Shown here: piece after piece, positions 24,523 through 33,877 of the stretch | How the letters are laid out: every line of letters starts with the position of its first letter | Numbering within the stretch: the first letter of the stretch is position 1 | Origin: CAZHEV01 sp964531335 [NCBI: uncultured bacterium] | GTDB taxonomy: Bacteria > Eisenbacteria > RBG-16-71-46 > CAZHEV01 | Direction: 5' to 3' | Length of the DNA: 64,000 nucleotides | Assembly: GCA_964531335.1 (NCBI GenBank) | Contig: CAZHEV010000001.1 | Location: 137,893-201,892, forward strand | Notes under the pieces: model-generated | Told to the model about the DNA's origin: nothing | What the model saw: only the letters and a program-made list of their open reading frames with translations | Databases searched by the model: none | Program-made: the position numbers and the translations under genes

Positions 24523-25925
24523 CAGCCGGCATACTTGTCGTGGACGACCAGGAATCTATACGCCACTTCATCAGCAAGAATCTGGAGGACGAAGGCTACG
24601 ATGTCAGCTGCGCGTCCGGCGGAAAGGAAGCGCTCGCCGCCATACGCGGAGGCGCTCCGGACGTGGTCCTCTTGGACCTCAGGCTTCCGGACTTCAGCGG
24701 TCTCGAGGTGCTGCGCCGGGCGAGAGAGGAGGACAAGGACCTTTGCGTCATAATAATGACCGCCTTCGGAGACGTCGATTCCGCGGTAAAGGCAATGAAG
24801 TACGGCGCCTTCGACTACGTGAACAAGCCGATAAATCTCGACCAGTTGCAGCTTCTTGTTGAAAAAGCTCTCGAGTCGCAGACCCTTCGGAGGGAGCTCA
24901 AGCACCTGCGCGAGAGAAGATTCTCCAAGGACTACATCAGGGGGCAGAGCCCCCTCATTCAGCGCGTGTACGATGTCGTGGACCAGGTCGCCAAGAGCGA
25001 GAGCACCAGCGTCCTCATAGAGGGGGAAAGCGGGACCGGCAAGGAACTGATAGCCAACCTGATACATGACCAAAGCGCCAGGAGGGAGAAGGCGTTTCTG
25101 GAGATAAACTGCGCGGCCATACCGAGGGAGCTTCTCGAAAGCGAGCTCTTCGGGCACGAGAGGGGGGCGTTCACGGACGCCAAAGCGCAGAAGCAGGGAC
25201 TCCTGGAAATGGCCGACGGCGGCACGGTCTTCCTCGACGAGGTCGGGGAGATGGGGCTCAACATACAGGTCAAGCTCTTGAGAGTGTTGGAGAGGATGAC
25301 GTTCAAGAGGGTGGGCGGCACCAAGGACATACAGGTGAGCGTGAGGATCATCTCGGCCACGAACAGGGACCTCGAGGACCTGGTTCGGAAGGGCCGGTTC
25401 CGCGAGGACCTGTACTACCGGCTGAAGGTGATCCCCATCCGCGTCCCGGCGTTGAGGGAGCGCCGCGAGGACATCATTCCTCTGGCCAAGCATTTCATGC
25501 AGGAGTTCAACAAGGCGTTCGGCAAGAGCTTCATCTCCATATCCCCGGACGCCGAGAAGCTGCTCCTGGACTACCCCTGGCCGGGGAACATAAGGGAGCT
25601 CAGGAACCTCTTCGAGAGGACGGTCCTGCTCGAGGACGCCGCGGCGGTGGAAACCACGCACCTCAACCTGAGCGAGGGCGATCGATCGGGCGACGGCCGG
25701 ACCATCGCTTCCAGGATAGACGACATACTGTCCGCCGGCGATCTCCCCACGGGGGGAATACCCCTCGAGGAGATTATTGAGGACATAGAGAAATCCCTCA
25801 TAGAGAAAGCCTTTCGCCTGACCAACAACAACCAGAGCCGGACCGCGCAGCTGCTCAACATGAAGCGGGACCGGCTGCGTTACAGGATGAAGATATACGG
25901 CATGAAGAAGGGCAACAGCGGGTAG
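24519..25925 (+). CDS. Sigma-54-dependent response regulator (NtrC family)
   Basis: 468 residues. A receiver domain has phosphoacceptor Asp53 in VVLLDLRLPD and LNKP-like FDYVNKPI. The AAA+ domain has Walker A GESGTGKE near residue 168, GHERGAFTDAKAQ near 215 and Walker B-like GTVFLDEVGEM. It ends with a Fis-type helix-turn-helix (NNQSRTAQLLNMKRDRLRYR). The sigma-54-contact loop reads GAFTDA rather than GAFTGA. Phosphorylation by the adjacent kinase should drive ATP-dependent opening of sigma-54 promoters. Targets are unknown. Confidence 0.93.
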   Translation: MTAGILVVDDQESIRHFISKNLEDEGYDVSCASGGKEALAAIRGGAPDVVLLDLRLPDFSGLEVLRRAREEDKDLCVIIMTAFGDVDSAVKAMKYGAFDYVNKPINLDQLQLLVEKALESQTLRRELKHLRERRFSKDYIRGQSPLIQRVYDVVDQVAKSESTSVLIEGESGTGKELIANLIHDQSARREKAFLEINCAAIPRELLESELFGHERGAFTDAKAQKQGLLEMADGGTVFLDEVGEMGLNIQVKLLRVLERMTFKRVGGTKDIQVSVRIISATNRDLEDLVRKGRFREDLYYRLKVIPIRVPALRERREDIIPLAKHFMQEFNKAFGKSFISISPDAEKLLLDYPWPGNIRELRNLFERTVLLEDAAAVETTHLNLSEGDRSGDGRTIASRIDDILSAGDLPTGGIPLEEIIEDIEKSLIEKAFRLTNNNQSRTAQLLNMKRDRLRYRMKIYGMKKGNSG

Positions 25926-26062
25926 CGTCTCTCCGGCCCCGGCCGGGCGGCCGAAGGTCGTCGAACTGATGATCCCCGGAGCGGCATGTGCTATGCTGGG
26001 ACGAAACCCACCGGGGGCCCCCGGGTCGCCCGGAGCTCGATTCCCAGACCGGAGCCGTGAAC

Positions 26063-26551
26063 ATGCCGCGCACTCTCGCTGTCTTCATCATCCTGGCCCT
26101 GGCCGCCGCGGGCTGCGGTTACAGCCTTACCACAAGGCTGCCGTCGCACATAAAGACGGTGGCCGTCCCCACCTTTCAGAACGAGACGCTCGAGTACGGG
26201 CTGGAAAAGGAGCTCACCCAGGCCGTAGTGGAGCAGTTTACCGAGGACAATAACCTCCGCGTGGTCAGCGAGAACAGGGCCGACGCGGTCGTATACGCTT
26301 CGGTGAAGGCCTACAAGCGCCGCGTGGCGGGCTTCACGGCCGAGGAGATCGCCAACGAGTACGAGATCGCGATCATCATAGACGTGGAAGTCAGAGACAG
26401 GGTCAAGACCAAAGAGCTCTGGAAAGAGGAGGGGATGGCGCGGACCACGAACTACTTCGTCGATCAGGTCGGCTCGGAGACAGAGGGGCGGCAGGAGGCG
26501 GTCAGGCAGATGGCCGAGGACATAGTCTCCAGGACCGTTCAGGGCTGGTGA
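26063..26551 (+). CDS. lptE: LPS-assembly lipoprotein LptE-like
   Basis: 162 residues from ATG 26063, with GGAG eight bases upstream. The signal peptide ends with the lipobox A-A-G-Cys15 (PRTLAVFIILALAAAGCGYSL). The mature part begins GYSL, and continues with IKTVAVPTFQNET, matching the LptE / DUF4136-like outer-membrane lipoprotein pattern used in LPS export. LptE plugs LptD in the outer membrane, supporting a diderm envelope. It sits 11 bases before holA, a common neighbour pair in bacteria. Confidence 0.83.
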   Translation: MPRTLAVFIILALAAAGCGYSLTTRLPSHIKTVAVPTFQNETLEYGLEKELTQAVVEQFTEDNNLRVVSENRADAVVYASVKAYKRRVAGFTAEEIANEYEIAIIIDVEVRDRVKTKELWKEEGMARTTNYFVDQVGSETEGRQEAVRQMAEDIVSRTVQGW

Positions 26552-26562
26552 GGGCTCGCTGA

Positions 26563-27507
26563 ATGAGAGGCGGCTTGACATATTCCGCGGCGGCGAAGCT
26601 GATCGACAGGGGGGTGCCCCCACTATGCCTTTTTCTGCACGGCCCCGAGGACTACCTCAAGGAGGACCTGACTAGAAGGGCCCTGGAGGCATTCCTGGCG
26701 CCTGGCATGAAGAGCTTCAATTTCTCGGCCTACGATCTGTCGGACTCGCCTCTGGAAGAGGCCCTGGCGGCGGCGGAGGCCTTCCCCGCGCTCGGCGGCT
26801 CCAGGGTGATAGTAGTCAGAAACGCTCAACGACTCTCGAGATCTAAACGAGACCGGGAGCTGCTGAAGACGAGGCTGACCTCGCCGCCTCAAAGCCTGGT
26901 GATCCTGTTCCACGCCGCGAGCCTCGACCCCAAGTCCGGGCTCCTGGCAGCGCTTCCCAAGTCGATATCGCCGGTCCTCCTGAAGAGCCCGGCCGACTCG
27001 GAGATGGACCGCTGGCTTGCGGCCAAGGCGTCGGCCATGGGCATCGAACCGGCCCCGGCTGCCAGAAGGCTCCTTCTGGATCTAACCGGGCGCTCCATGT
27101 GGCAGGCGAGCAACGAGCTGGACAAACTCAAGGTCAACCTTGGCGAAAGGAAAGAGGTTACCGAGGAGGACGTCCTTTCCCTCGTTCCGGGCTCGTCCAA
27201 GCGGTCGCCGTTCGCGCTCGCCAACGCCGCGCGCGGATCGGACCGCAGGGGCGCGGCGGGCCTCGCTCTCGAGCTCCTCGAGCGCGGGGAGGCGCCGGTG
27301 GCGCTGACCGCCTTGATAAGCAGTCAGACGCTGAGGTCCTGGATCTCCTGCGGCGACAGGCTCGCCCCGGGCGCGCCCGCGGCCGAGGAATTCAGGCGCA
27401 AGATCCTGCTTCTGTGTGAGACCGACAGCGCGATCAAGAGAAGCAAGATCGATCCCGCGCTGGCGGCGCAGTTGATGGTCGACGCCTTGACAAGACCAAG
27501 GCGCTGA
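26563..27507 (+). CDS. holA: DNA polymerase III subunit delta
   Basis: 314 residues with the HolA layout: PLCLFLHGPEDYLKEDLTRRAL near the start, VIVVRNAQRLSRSKRDREL, and a C-terminal helical domain (AVALTALISSQTLRSW). It opens the beta clamp as part of the clamp loader. Sequence is poorly conserved across bacteria, but the lptE-holA order supports the call. Confidence 0.85.
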   Translation: MRGGLTYSAAAKLIDRGVPPLCLFLHGPEDYLKEDLTRRALEAFLAPGMKSFNFSAYDLSDSPLEEALAAAEAFPALGGSRVIVVRNAQRLSRSKRDRELLKTRLTSPPQSLVILFHAASLDPKSGLLAALPKSISPVLLKSPADSEMDRWLAAKASAMGIEPAPAARRLLLDLTGRSMWQASNELDKLKVNLGERKEVTEEDVLSLVPGSSKRSPFALANAARGSDRRGAAGLALELLERGEAPVALTALISSQTLRSWISCGDRLAPGAPAAEEFRRKILLLCETDSAIKRSKIDPALAAQLMVDALTRPRR

Positions 27508-27515
27508 TGTACAGT
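27487..27515 (+). promoter_or_regulatory. Candidate sigma-70 promoter for trxA, inside the end of holA
   Basis: A consensus TTGACA (27487-27492) and TACAGT (27510-27515, four of six) are 17 bases apart, about 95 bases before the trxA start. The -35 lies inside the last holA codons. Confidence 0.5.
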
Positions 27516-27610
27516 CGAACGACGGCAATTATGGATCTACATTCCGCCGGGGGATAGAAGCGGCCCAGCATCTCTCCGGTGAATGGCAAAGATGGAGGAG
27601 GATGAAAGAA

Positions 27611-27937
27611 ATGGCCGAAAAGGCGGTTCATATCAAAGAGGCTGACTTCGATGGAACTGTTCTGAAATCGGAAGTTCCCGTTCTGGTCGATTTCTGGGCG
27701 CCCTGGTGCGGCCCTTGTCATATAATAGCGCCGGTCGTCGAGGAGCTCGCCGGCGAGTACGAGGGCCGGGTGAAGGTGACCAAGGTCAACGTCGACGAAA
27801 ACCCTAACGTCGCCGCCAAGTACGGGATCAGGAGCATCCCAACCGTATTGGTCTTCAAGAACGGTGAGGTCCAAGATCAGGTGATAGGCGCGGTCGGCAA
27901 GGAAGAGCTGTCCAAGAAGCTTCAAGCCGTCCTGTAG
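27611..27937 (+). CDS. trxA: Thioredoxin
   Basis: 108 residues from ATG 27611, nine bases after GGAGGAGGA; an in-frame ATG at 27602 sits directly against that site, so it is less likely. The redox site W32-C33-G34-P35-C36 lies in FWAPWCGPCH and the cis-proline loop GIRSIPT is intact. It reduces protein disulfides in the cytoplasm. It stands alone between holA and leuS. Confidence 0.96.
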   Translation: MAEKAVHIKEADFDGTVLKSEVPVLVDFWAPWCGPCHIIAPVVEELAGEYEGRVKVTKVNVDENPNVAAKYGIRSIPTVLVFKNGEVQDQVIGAVGKEELSKKLQAVL

Positions 27938-28020
27938 GATACATGGAGCTCGGACCCTTCAGGGCCCGACCATGGTCTCAAGAAAACGGGGCCGACAGCG
28001 TACAATCAGTTGTTTTATCA

Positions 28021-28047
28021 GCGGCCCGCCGCCCGGCGGGCCGCTTT
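28021..28047 (+). terminator. Strong hairpin between trxA and leuS
   Basis: A perfect 10-bp inverted repeat GCGGCCCGCC / GGCGGGCCGC (28021-28030 with 28035-28044, loop GCCC) is followed by TTT. The T-run is short, so it may be a weak terminator or an attenuator before leuS. Confidence 0.6.
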
Positions 28048-28087
28048 GCAGAGGCCTGCCCCGCGGCGGAAAGGCGAAGACGAGCTC

Positions 28088-30577
28088 GTGAGCAGCTACA
28101 GCTTCGAAGAAATAGAGCGAAAGTGGAAGAAGATTTGGGAGGAGAAGGGCCTTTTCAAGGCCAAGGCGGATTCGCCCAAGCCCAAGTTCTATTGCCTGAA
28201 CATGTATCCGTATCCCTCAGGCGACCTCCACGTCGGGCACGGCAGGAACTACATTCTGGGCGACGCCGTTGCGCGCGCCAAGCTCATGCAAGGATTCAAC
28301 GTGCTGGCGCCAATGGGCTGGGACGCGTTCGGGCTGCCCGCCGAGAACGCCGCGATCGCCGGAGGCTTCCATCCCGCTAAGTGGACCCGGGAGAACATAG
28401 CCAAGATGAAGGCCCAGTTTCACTCCTGGGGGGTCGGGTTCGATTGGGACCGCGAGATTGCCTCATGCGACCCGTCCTATTACAAATGGACGCAGTGGAT
28501 CTTCCTCAAGCTCCACGAGAGGGATCTGGCCTACAGGGCGAAGGCGCCCGTCAACTGGTGCCCCAGGTGCGCCACCGTGCTGGCCAATGAACAGGTGGTC
28601 GGCTTGGGGGTATGCGAGCGCTGCGACACTCAGGTGGAGACGAAGGAGCTGGAGCAGTGGTTCTTCAGAATCACCTCGTACGCCGACAGGCTGCTGGAGG
28701 GCCTCGACGGGCTGGACACCTGGCCCGAGAGGGTCAAGATAATGCAGCGAAACTGGATCGGCAAGAGCCGCGGCGCTGAGATACTCTTTGAGATCCCGGG
28801 CCACGACGAGCCCCTGCGTTGCTTCACTACGCGCGCGGACACCCTCTTCGGGGCCACTTTCGTGGCCGTAGCGCCCGAGCACGGTCTGGCGGCGAAGGCG
28901 GCCGAGTCCTCGCTCGAGGTCAAAGCGTTCGTGGACGACCAGCACGCCAAGACCGCCCAGAGGCGCTACGGCGACGACATGGTGAAGGAGGGCGTCTTCT
29001 CGGGACTGAAGGCGGTGAACCCTATAAACGGCGAGGAGATCCCCGTTTGGATCACCAACTACGTCCTGCTGGAGTACGGCTCCGGGGCGATAATGGCGGT
29101 CCCGGCGCACGATCAGCGCGACTTCGAGTTCGCTCGAAAATACGACATACCGGGCCGCGTGGTCATAGCGGCCGAGGGCGTCGCGCCGCGATGGGAAGAG
29201 CTTTCGCAGGCCTACGAGGGCGAAGGCGTCATGGTGAGCTCCGGGGACTTCACGGGCATGGAAAGCTCTCACGGAAAAGACGCCGTGGCGGATGCGCTCG
29301 AGAAGCAGGGCAGGGGCGGGCGGGCCACGTCGTACAGGCTGAGGGACTGGCTCATCTCGAGGCAGCGCTACTGGGGCGCGCCCATACCCATGATCCACTG
29401 TGATTCCTGCGGCGTCGTGCCGGTTGCCGAGGGAGAGCTGCCCGTGGAGCTTCCCGACGACGTCGAGTTCGCGCCCACCGGTGAGTCGCCTTTAGCGAAG
29501 GCCACGGACTTCCTGGACGTTGGTTGTCCCAAGTGCGGAGGCAAGGCGCAGCGGGACAAGGACACCATGGACACTTTCGTGGACTCGAGCTGGTATTTTC
29601 TTCGCTTCGTGTCGCCGCATCTGGAAGGCAGGCCGTTCGACTCGGATCTCGCGAACAAGTGGCTGCCGGTGGACCAGTACATCGGCGGGGTGGAGCACGC
29701 CATACTCCATCTCATGTACGCTCGATTCATAACCATGGCCCTGCAAGACATGGGGTGGGTGTCCTTCTCCGAGCCCTTCAACGCCCTCTTCACTCAAGGG
29801 ATGATCTGCAAGGACGGCGCCAAGATGTCCAAGCACAAGGGCAACGTGGTCAGCCCCGCCGTTCTGATCGAGAAGTACGGCGCGGACACCGTCCGTCTCT
29901 ACACCCTGTTCATCGGCCCTCCCGAGAAAGACGCCGAGTGGAGCGACGCGGGAGTTCAAGGAGCGTACAGGTTCCTGAATCGTCTCTGGTCTCTCGCCGT
30001 CGAGCATTTCGACTCCGAAGACCCGAAGGCGGAACCCCGGCAACCGCAATCTCTGCCTCAGGGCGCGCTTTCTCTTTATCGCAAATCTCATTGGGCCATA
30101 AAGCGCGTCACCGACGACACGGAGCGATGGCATATGAACACCGCCGTCGCCGCCGCGATGGAGCTGCTCAACGAGGCCTCCGCCTATAGATACTCCGAGG
30201 CCTATGAGCGCGAGCGGGCTGGAGGGGGGGCGGCCGCGCTCACGCACGCCTTGCGCATGCTGACAAGGCTGATGGGGCCCATGGTGCCTCACGCCTGTGA
30301 GGAGCTATGGGAAAGGGCCGGGGAGAGCGATTCGCTCTTCGAGACGCCCTGGCCGGAGCACGATCCGGACATGTTGGAGGCGGAGGAGCTTACCATAGTC
30401 GTGCAGGTCTCCGGCAAGGTGAGGGATCGCCTGACCGTGCCCGCCGACATATCCAAAGAGGACCTGGAGCGAAAGGTATTGGAAAGCTCCCGCGTGGCGT
30501 CTTTCCTCGGTGGAAAGCCCCCGGCGCGCGTCATCCACGTGCCCGGGCGCCTGGTGAACGTGGTGCCCTCGAAGTAG
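28088..30577 (+). CDS. leuS: Leucyl-tRNA synthetase
   Basis: 829 residues from GTG 28088; the frame is open upstream, but that stretch is the terminator hairpin. The N-terminus SSYSFEEIERKWKKIWEE is typical. Class I motifs: HIGH as DLHVGHGRNY, and KMSKS as KMSKHKGN. An editing (CP1) domain is inserted, and a CxxC pair NWCPRC and CERC forms a zinc site. It charges tRNA-Leu and hydrolyses misactivated amino acids. The stop at 30577 is followed by an in-frame gene remnant. Confidence 0.96.
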   Translation: MSSYSFEEIERKWKKIWEEKGLFKAKADSPKPKFYCLNMYPYPSGDLHVGHGRNYILGDAVARAKLMQGFNVLAPMGWDAFGLPAENAAIAGGFHPAKWTRENIAKMKAQFHSWGVGFDWDREIASCDPSYYKWTQWIFLKLHERDLAYRAKAPVNWCPRCATVLANEQVVGLGVCERCDTQVETKELEQWFFRITSYADRLLEGLDGLDTWPERVKIMQRNWIGKSRGAEILFEIPGHDEPLRCFTTRADTLFGATFVAVAPEHGLAAKAAESSLEVKAFVDDQHAKTAQRRYGDDMVKEGVFSGLKAVNPINGEEIPVWITNYVLLEYGSGAIMAVPAHDQRDFEFARKYDIPGRVVIAAEGVAPRWEELSQAYEGEGVMVSSGDFTGMESSHGKDAVADALEKQGRGGRATSYRLRDWLISRQRYWGAPIPMIHCDSCGVVPVAEGELPVELPDDVEFAPTGESPLAKATDFLDVGCPKCGGKAQRDKDTMDTFVDSSWYFLRFVSPHLEGRPFDSDLANKWLPVDQYIGGVEHAILHLMYARFITMALQDMGWVSFSEPFNALFTQGMICKDGAKMSKHKGNVVSPAVLIEKYGADTVRLYTLFIGPPEKDAEWSDAGVQGAYRFLNRLWSLAVEHFDSEDPKAEPRQPQSLPQGALSLYRKSHWAIKRVTDDTERWHMNTAVAAAMELLNEASAYRYSEAYERERAGGGAAALTHALRMLTRLMGPMVPHACEELWERAGESDSLFETPWPEHDPDMLEAEELTIVVQVSGKVRDRLTVPADISKEDLERKVLESSRVASFLGGKPPARVIHVPGRLVNVVPSK

Positions 30578-30733
30578 GGCGGAGGGGCCAAGGCGCAGTT
30601 CGGCCCCACGTCGTCGGGCTGGGACCTGGGCGCAATCGCCGCGCTGAGCGTACCGACAGGTGAGAGCGAGTTCACAAGCGACCGGTACGACCCGGAGCTG
30701 ATAGCCATAGCCGGCCGCGACGGAGCAAGGTAA
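30578..30733 (+). pseudogene. Remnant of a beta-barrel/transporter-type protein
   Basis: Directly after the leuS stop the same frame stays open for 51 codons, ending at TAA 30731-30733, which overlaps the next gene's ATG. The translation contains GAIAALSVPTGESEFTSDRY and resembles the C-terminal half of PF13557-type outer-membrane transporters (phrases such as LPTG...FTSDGYDP). It has no start of its own. It is probably a decayed tail of a deleted gene. Confidence 0.4.
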
Positions 30734-31125
30734 TGCAATCCTTCTACGATGTTCCGATCAACAAGTTCTTCGGTTACACTCTGGTGTCGCGGGAGCCCAA
30801 GGAGACCGTCGTCTCGATGGAGATAAGGCCGGAGTTTCTACAGGAGGAGGGCCTGGTCCAAGGAGGCATACTCAGCGCCATTGCCGACACCGCCGCCGTC
30901 TACACTTTCTTCCCGGACCTCGATGACGGCGCCACGATGACCAGCATCGAGTTCAAGGTGAATTTCCTGCGGCCCGCCGTACCGGGCAACGGGGCGCTAA
31001 TGGCGCGGGCCCGGGTCATCCAGCGGGGACGCAAGATCGGCGTCTGCGACGTCGAGGTCACCCAGTCGGATGCCGTCGTTCTCAAGGGCCTTTTCACATA
31101 TATGTTCTACGACAGAGACACGTGA
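30733..31125 (+). CDS. PaaI-family hotdog thioesterase
   Basis: 130 residues with a hotdog fold pattern: FLQEEGLVQGGILSAIADTA, then MTSIEFKVNFLRPAVPG. This is typical of YbgC/PaaI-type acyl-CoA thioesterases. Such enzymes hydrolyse acyl- or aryl-CoA; the substrate is not evident. Its ATG overlaps the end of the upstream remnant by TAATG. Confidence 0.85.
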   Translation: MQSFYDVPINKFFGYTLVSREPKETVVSMEIRPEFLQEEGLVQGGILSAIADTAAVYTFFPDLDDGATMTSIEFKVNFLRPAVPGNGALMARARVIQRGRKIGVCDVEVTQSDAVVLKGLFTYMFYDRDT

Positions 31126-31149
31126 GGCGCCTGCGCCGAGGCGCGGCAC

Positions 31150-31593
31150 ATGAGCTCGCCCGAAGCGGCGCGGCCGGGGGGGGCGAGCCCCGGAGGCGAA
31201 TTGAACTGTCCCGCATGTGACGAGCCCATGGTGGTACTCGAGCTTGACGAGGTCGAAATCGACTATTGCATCGAGTGCGAGGGGATTTGGCTGGATTCCG
31301 GAGAGCTCGAGATGCTGCTCGAGAGCTCGGCCGCTAAGGATGGGTTCTTGTCATCCTTCGCGAGAGACGAGTGCGGGGCTGAGACCGCCAGGAAGTGCCC
31401 CATGTGCGGCAAGGTCATGAAGAAGGCGCTCTACACGGGCAATAGGCGGATTCGAATTGACAGGTGCCCGGAGAGCGACGGCATCTGGCTCGACAAGGGA
31501 GAGTTGCGCGAGATCCTCGAGGAGGCGGGCGACGGTGAAAAAGGAAGGGTGCTCGACCTTCTGAGAAAGGTGTTCGCCGACAAACCGCAGTAA
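31150..31593 (+). CDS. Double zinc-ribbon (zf-TFIIB type) protein
   Basis: 147 residues containing two copies of the same module: NCPACDEPM...CIECEGIWLDSGELEML near residues 17-50, and KCPMCGKVM...CPESDGIWLDKGELREI near residues 82-117. In the first copy the second pair is CIEC; in the second it is CPES, so it has lost a zinc cysteine. The zf-TFIIB family has no established role. It is placed 17 bases upstream of lemA, and its neighbours are likewise zinc-rich or membrane-protease related. Confidence 0.82.
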   Translation: MSSPEAARPGGASPGGELNCPACDEPMVVLELDEVEIDYCIECEGIWLDSGELEMLLESSAAKDGFLSSFARDECGAETARKCPMCGKVMKKALYTGNRRIRIDRCPESDGIWLDKGELREILEEAGDGEKGRVLDLLRKVFADKPQ

Positions 31594-31610
31594 CGCGAAG
31601 GGAGATAGGC

Positions 31611-32168
31611 ATGGCTGCTTGGCTCATTATCCTGGTTGTAGTCGCCGTCGGCGTGGTGTTCGTGATCGGGATGTACAACTCGCTGGTCAGGCTCAGGAAC
31701 CAGGTCAAGAACGCCTGGTCCCAGATCGACGTCCAGTTGAAGCGACGGCATGACCTCATTCCCAATCTCGTAGAGACCGCTAAGGGTTATATGAAGCATG
31801 AGAGGGAGACGCTGGACAGCGTCACCCAGGCCAGGAGCAGGGCGGTCGGCGCGGGGACGGTCGGCGAGAAGTCGTCCGCGGAAGGCGCCCTGAGCGGCGC
31901 GCTCGGAAGGTTCATGCTGGTCGTCGAGAACTATCCGGACTTGAAGGCCAACCAGAACTTCCTGGCGTTGCAGGAGGAGCTCACCTCCACCGAGAACAGG
32001 ATCGGTTTCGCCAGACAGAATTACAACGACCAGGTCCTGTTCTACAACAACAAGATCCAGATGTTCCCGTCGAACGTAGTCGCCGGGATGTTCAAGTTCG
32101 ATCAGGAGGAGTTCTTCGAGCTGGAGGACAAGGCCGAGAGGGCCGTGCCAAAGGTCAGCTTCTCCTGA
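31611..32168 (+). CDS. LemA family membrane protein
   Basis: 185 residues: an N-terminal helix (LIILVVVAVGVVFVIGMYNSL) followed by the LemA signature LRNQVKNAWSQIDVQLKRRHDLIPNLVETAKGY and the end ENYPDLKAN. The protein is expected to be anchored in the inner membrane with a coiled-coil helical bundle outside. LemA is frequently next to HtpX-like proteases, as here (54 bases). Confidence 0.93.
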   Translation: MAAWLIILVVVAVGVVFVIGMYNSLVRLRNQVKNAWSQIDVQLKRRHDLIPNLVETAKGYMKHERETLDSVTQARSRAVGAGTVGEKSSAEGALSGALGRFMLVVENYPDLKANQNFLALQEELTSTENRIGFARQNYNDQVLFYNNKIQMFPSNVVAGMFKFDQEEFFELEDKAERAVPKVSFS

Positions 32169-32222
32169 CGCGGCGGCTGAATCCGGCCTCTCGAGCGGCC
32201 CCCCGGCCGTGACCGTATCGTC

Positions 32223-33686
32223 ATGTGGGAAACAATACGAGCCAACAGACGTAGATCATGGATCCTCTTCATAGGCATGGGCCTGTGCCTGGTGGTGCTT
32301 GGATACCTCATAGGGGAGGCTCTCTTTCCGGTCGGCCCGGGCGCCAGGGAATTCCCCGGCAAGGGCGGCACCGCCGGGGTTCTTGTCGCCCTGGCGGTCT
32401 GGTTCGTCATGTCGTTGGTAAGCTACTTCTCGGGCGATTCGATACTTCTGACGACGAGCAAAGCGAGGGAGGTCACCAAGGACGTTCATCCCCGGCTCTA
32501 CAACGTCGTCGAAGAGATGAAGATAGCGGCCGGGGCGCCGGCCATGCCCAAGATCTATGTGATAGACGATCCCGCGCCCAACGCCTTCGCGGTGGGAAGG
32601 ACGCCCGAAAGATGCGCCATCGTGGTTACCGCCGGGCTGCTGTCCAGGCTCAATAGGGACGAGCTGCAGGGAGTCGTCGCGCATGAGATGTCCCACGTCG
32701 TGAACAGGGACGTCCAGTTCATAACCTTCGCCGGCATGTTGCTCGGCGGCATCGTGCTGATCTCCCACGTCTTCGCGAGAAGCATGTTCTTCTCCTCCAG
32801 ATCTTCCAGGCGCTTCGGAGGCGGGGGAAAGGGAGGCGGTCAGGCTCAGATGGTCATCCTGGTGGCCGCGCTTGCATTCGCCGTCCTCGCGCCCATACTG
32901 GCCCGGCTGCTCTACTTCGCCATATCCAGAAGGCGTGAATACCTGGCCGACGCGTCGGGCGCCAGGTTGACCAGGTACCCGGAGGGACTAGCTTCCGCGT
33001 TGGAGAAGATATCCTCCAGCACGGCCGACCTGTCCACCGCGAACAAGGTCACCGCGCCGATGTACATAGTCAATCCGCTCAAGGAAAAGGGGCGCAAGAT
33101 CTCCGATCTGACCAGCACTCACCCCCCGATCACCCAGAGAATAAAGATCCTGAGAACCATGGCGGGAGGGGCGAGCTATTACGACTATCAACGGGCTTTC
33201 ACGGGCGTGACCGGGGAAGGCGCCGCGGTAATCCCCCCTTCGGAGCTGAGAAAGCGCGAGAGGGTGGCCGTTCGAGAGGCCCATCCGGAGCGAAGACCGG
33301 CGCGCAAAGAGATGAGGGAAGTCGGGGACATCATCCGGGCCGTCAACAAGTACGCGTTCGTCGCCTGCGCGTGCGGGCTCAAGATGAAGCTCCCGCCGGA
33401 CTTCAAGAAAGAGCGGGTCGGCTGTCCCCGCTGCGGCCGCGACATGGAAGTCCCCGTCGCCGAGCTTGCCGCCGTGGCGGCGGCCGCCGACGCGGTCGCT
33501 CCGGCGCATGCCCCGGGGGCCGCTCAACGGTCCGCCGCACCGAAGCTGCAGGTCTACAAGAGGAAAGGAAAAGGATGGGAGAGCTTCCGGTGCAACTGCG
33601 GCAGGCTCCTCCAGATCTCACCTTCTTTGGAAGCCCCCAGCGTCCAATGCTCGGAGTGCGGGGGGGTTATCCGGATCCAGGACTGA
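32223..33686 (+). CDS. HtpX-like M48 membrane metalloprotease with C-terminal zinc ribbons
   Basis: 487 residues. The zinc-peptidase motif HEMSHVVNRD is in a typical HtpX frame, with four predicted helices, two before and two after it. The following segment contains ADASGARLTRYPEGLASAL. After about residue 370 come two cysteine pairs each in two blocks: CACG...CPRCG and CNCG...CSECGG, forming one or two zinc ribbons not present in standard HtpX. The enzyme would cleave damaged membrane proteins. It is in an apparent lemA-linked operon. Confidence 0.9.
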   Translation: MWETIRANRRRSWILFIGMGLCLVVLGYLIGEALFPVGPGAREFPGKGGTAGVLVALAVWFVMSLVSYFSGDSILLTTSKAREVTKDVHPRLYNVVEEMKIAAGAPAMPKIYVIDDPAPNAFAVGRTPERCAIVVTAGLLSRLNRDELQGVVAHEMSHVVNRDVQFITFAGMLLGGIVLISHVFARSMFFSSRSSRRFGGGGKGGGQAQMVILVAALAFAVLAPILARLLYFAISRRREYLADASGARLTRYPEGLASALEKISSSTADLSTANKVTAPMYIVNPLKEKGRKISDLTSTHPPITQRIKILRTMAGGASYYDYQRAFTGVTGEGAAVIPPSELRKRERVAVREAHPERRPARKEMREVGDIIRAVNKYAFVACACGLKMKLPPDFKKERVGCPRCGRDMEVPVAELAAVAAAADAVAPAHAPGAAQRSAAPKLQVYKRKGKGWESFRCNCGRLLQISPSLEAPSVQCSECGGVIRIQD

Positions 33687-33877
33687 CACAAAGGGCGTAT
33701 CCGTCCAAACGGCCTGACAGCGCCCATCGTCTTTCGTCACGGCCCCGGCTCACGGCGACACCGTATCCTCTTGAAATCGCGGCCGCGCTGTGTTTAATCT
33801 TACTCAAGTCCCCGGCAGCTTCCCCGCGGCCATCCCGATTGCGGCTACAACCCTCGCCGTCATCCAAGGAGGAGCGA

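Noticed and set aside
28010-28087. Upstream extension of leuS
   Set aside because: Covers the inverted-repeat hairpin and has no homology.
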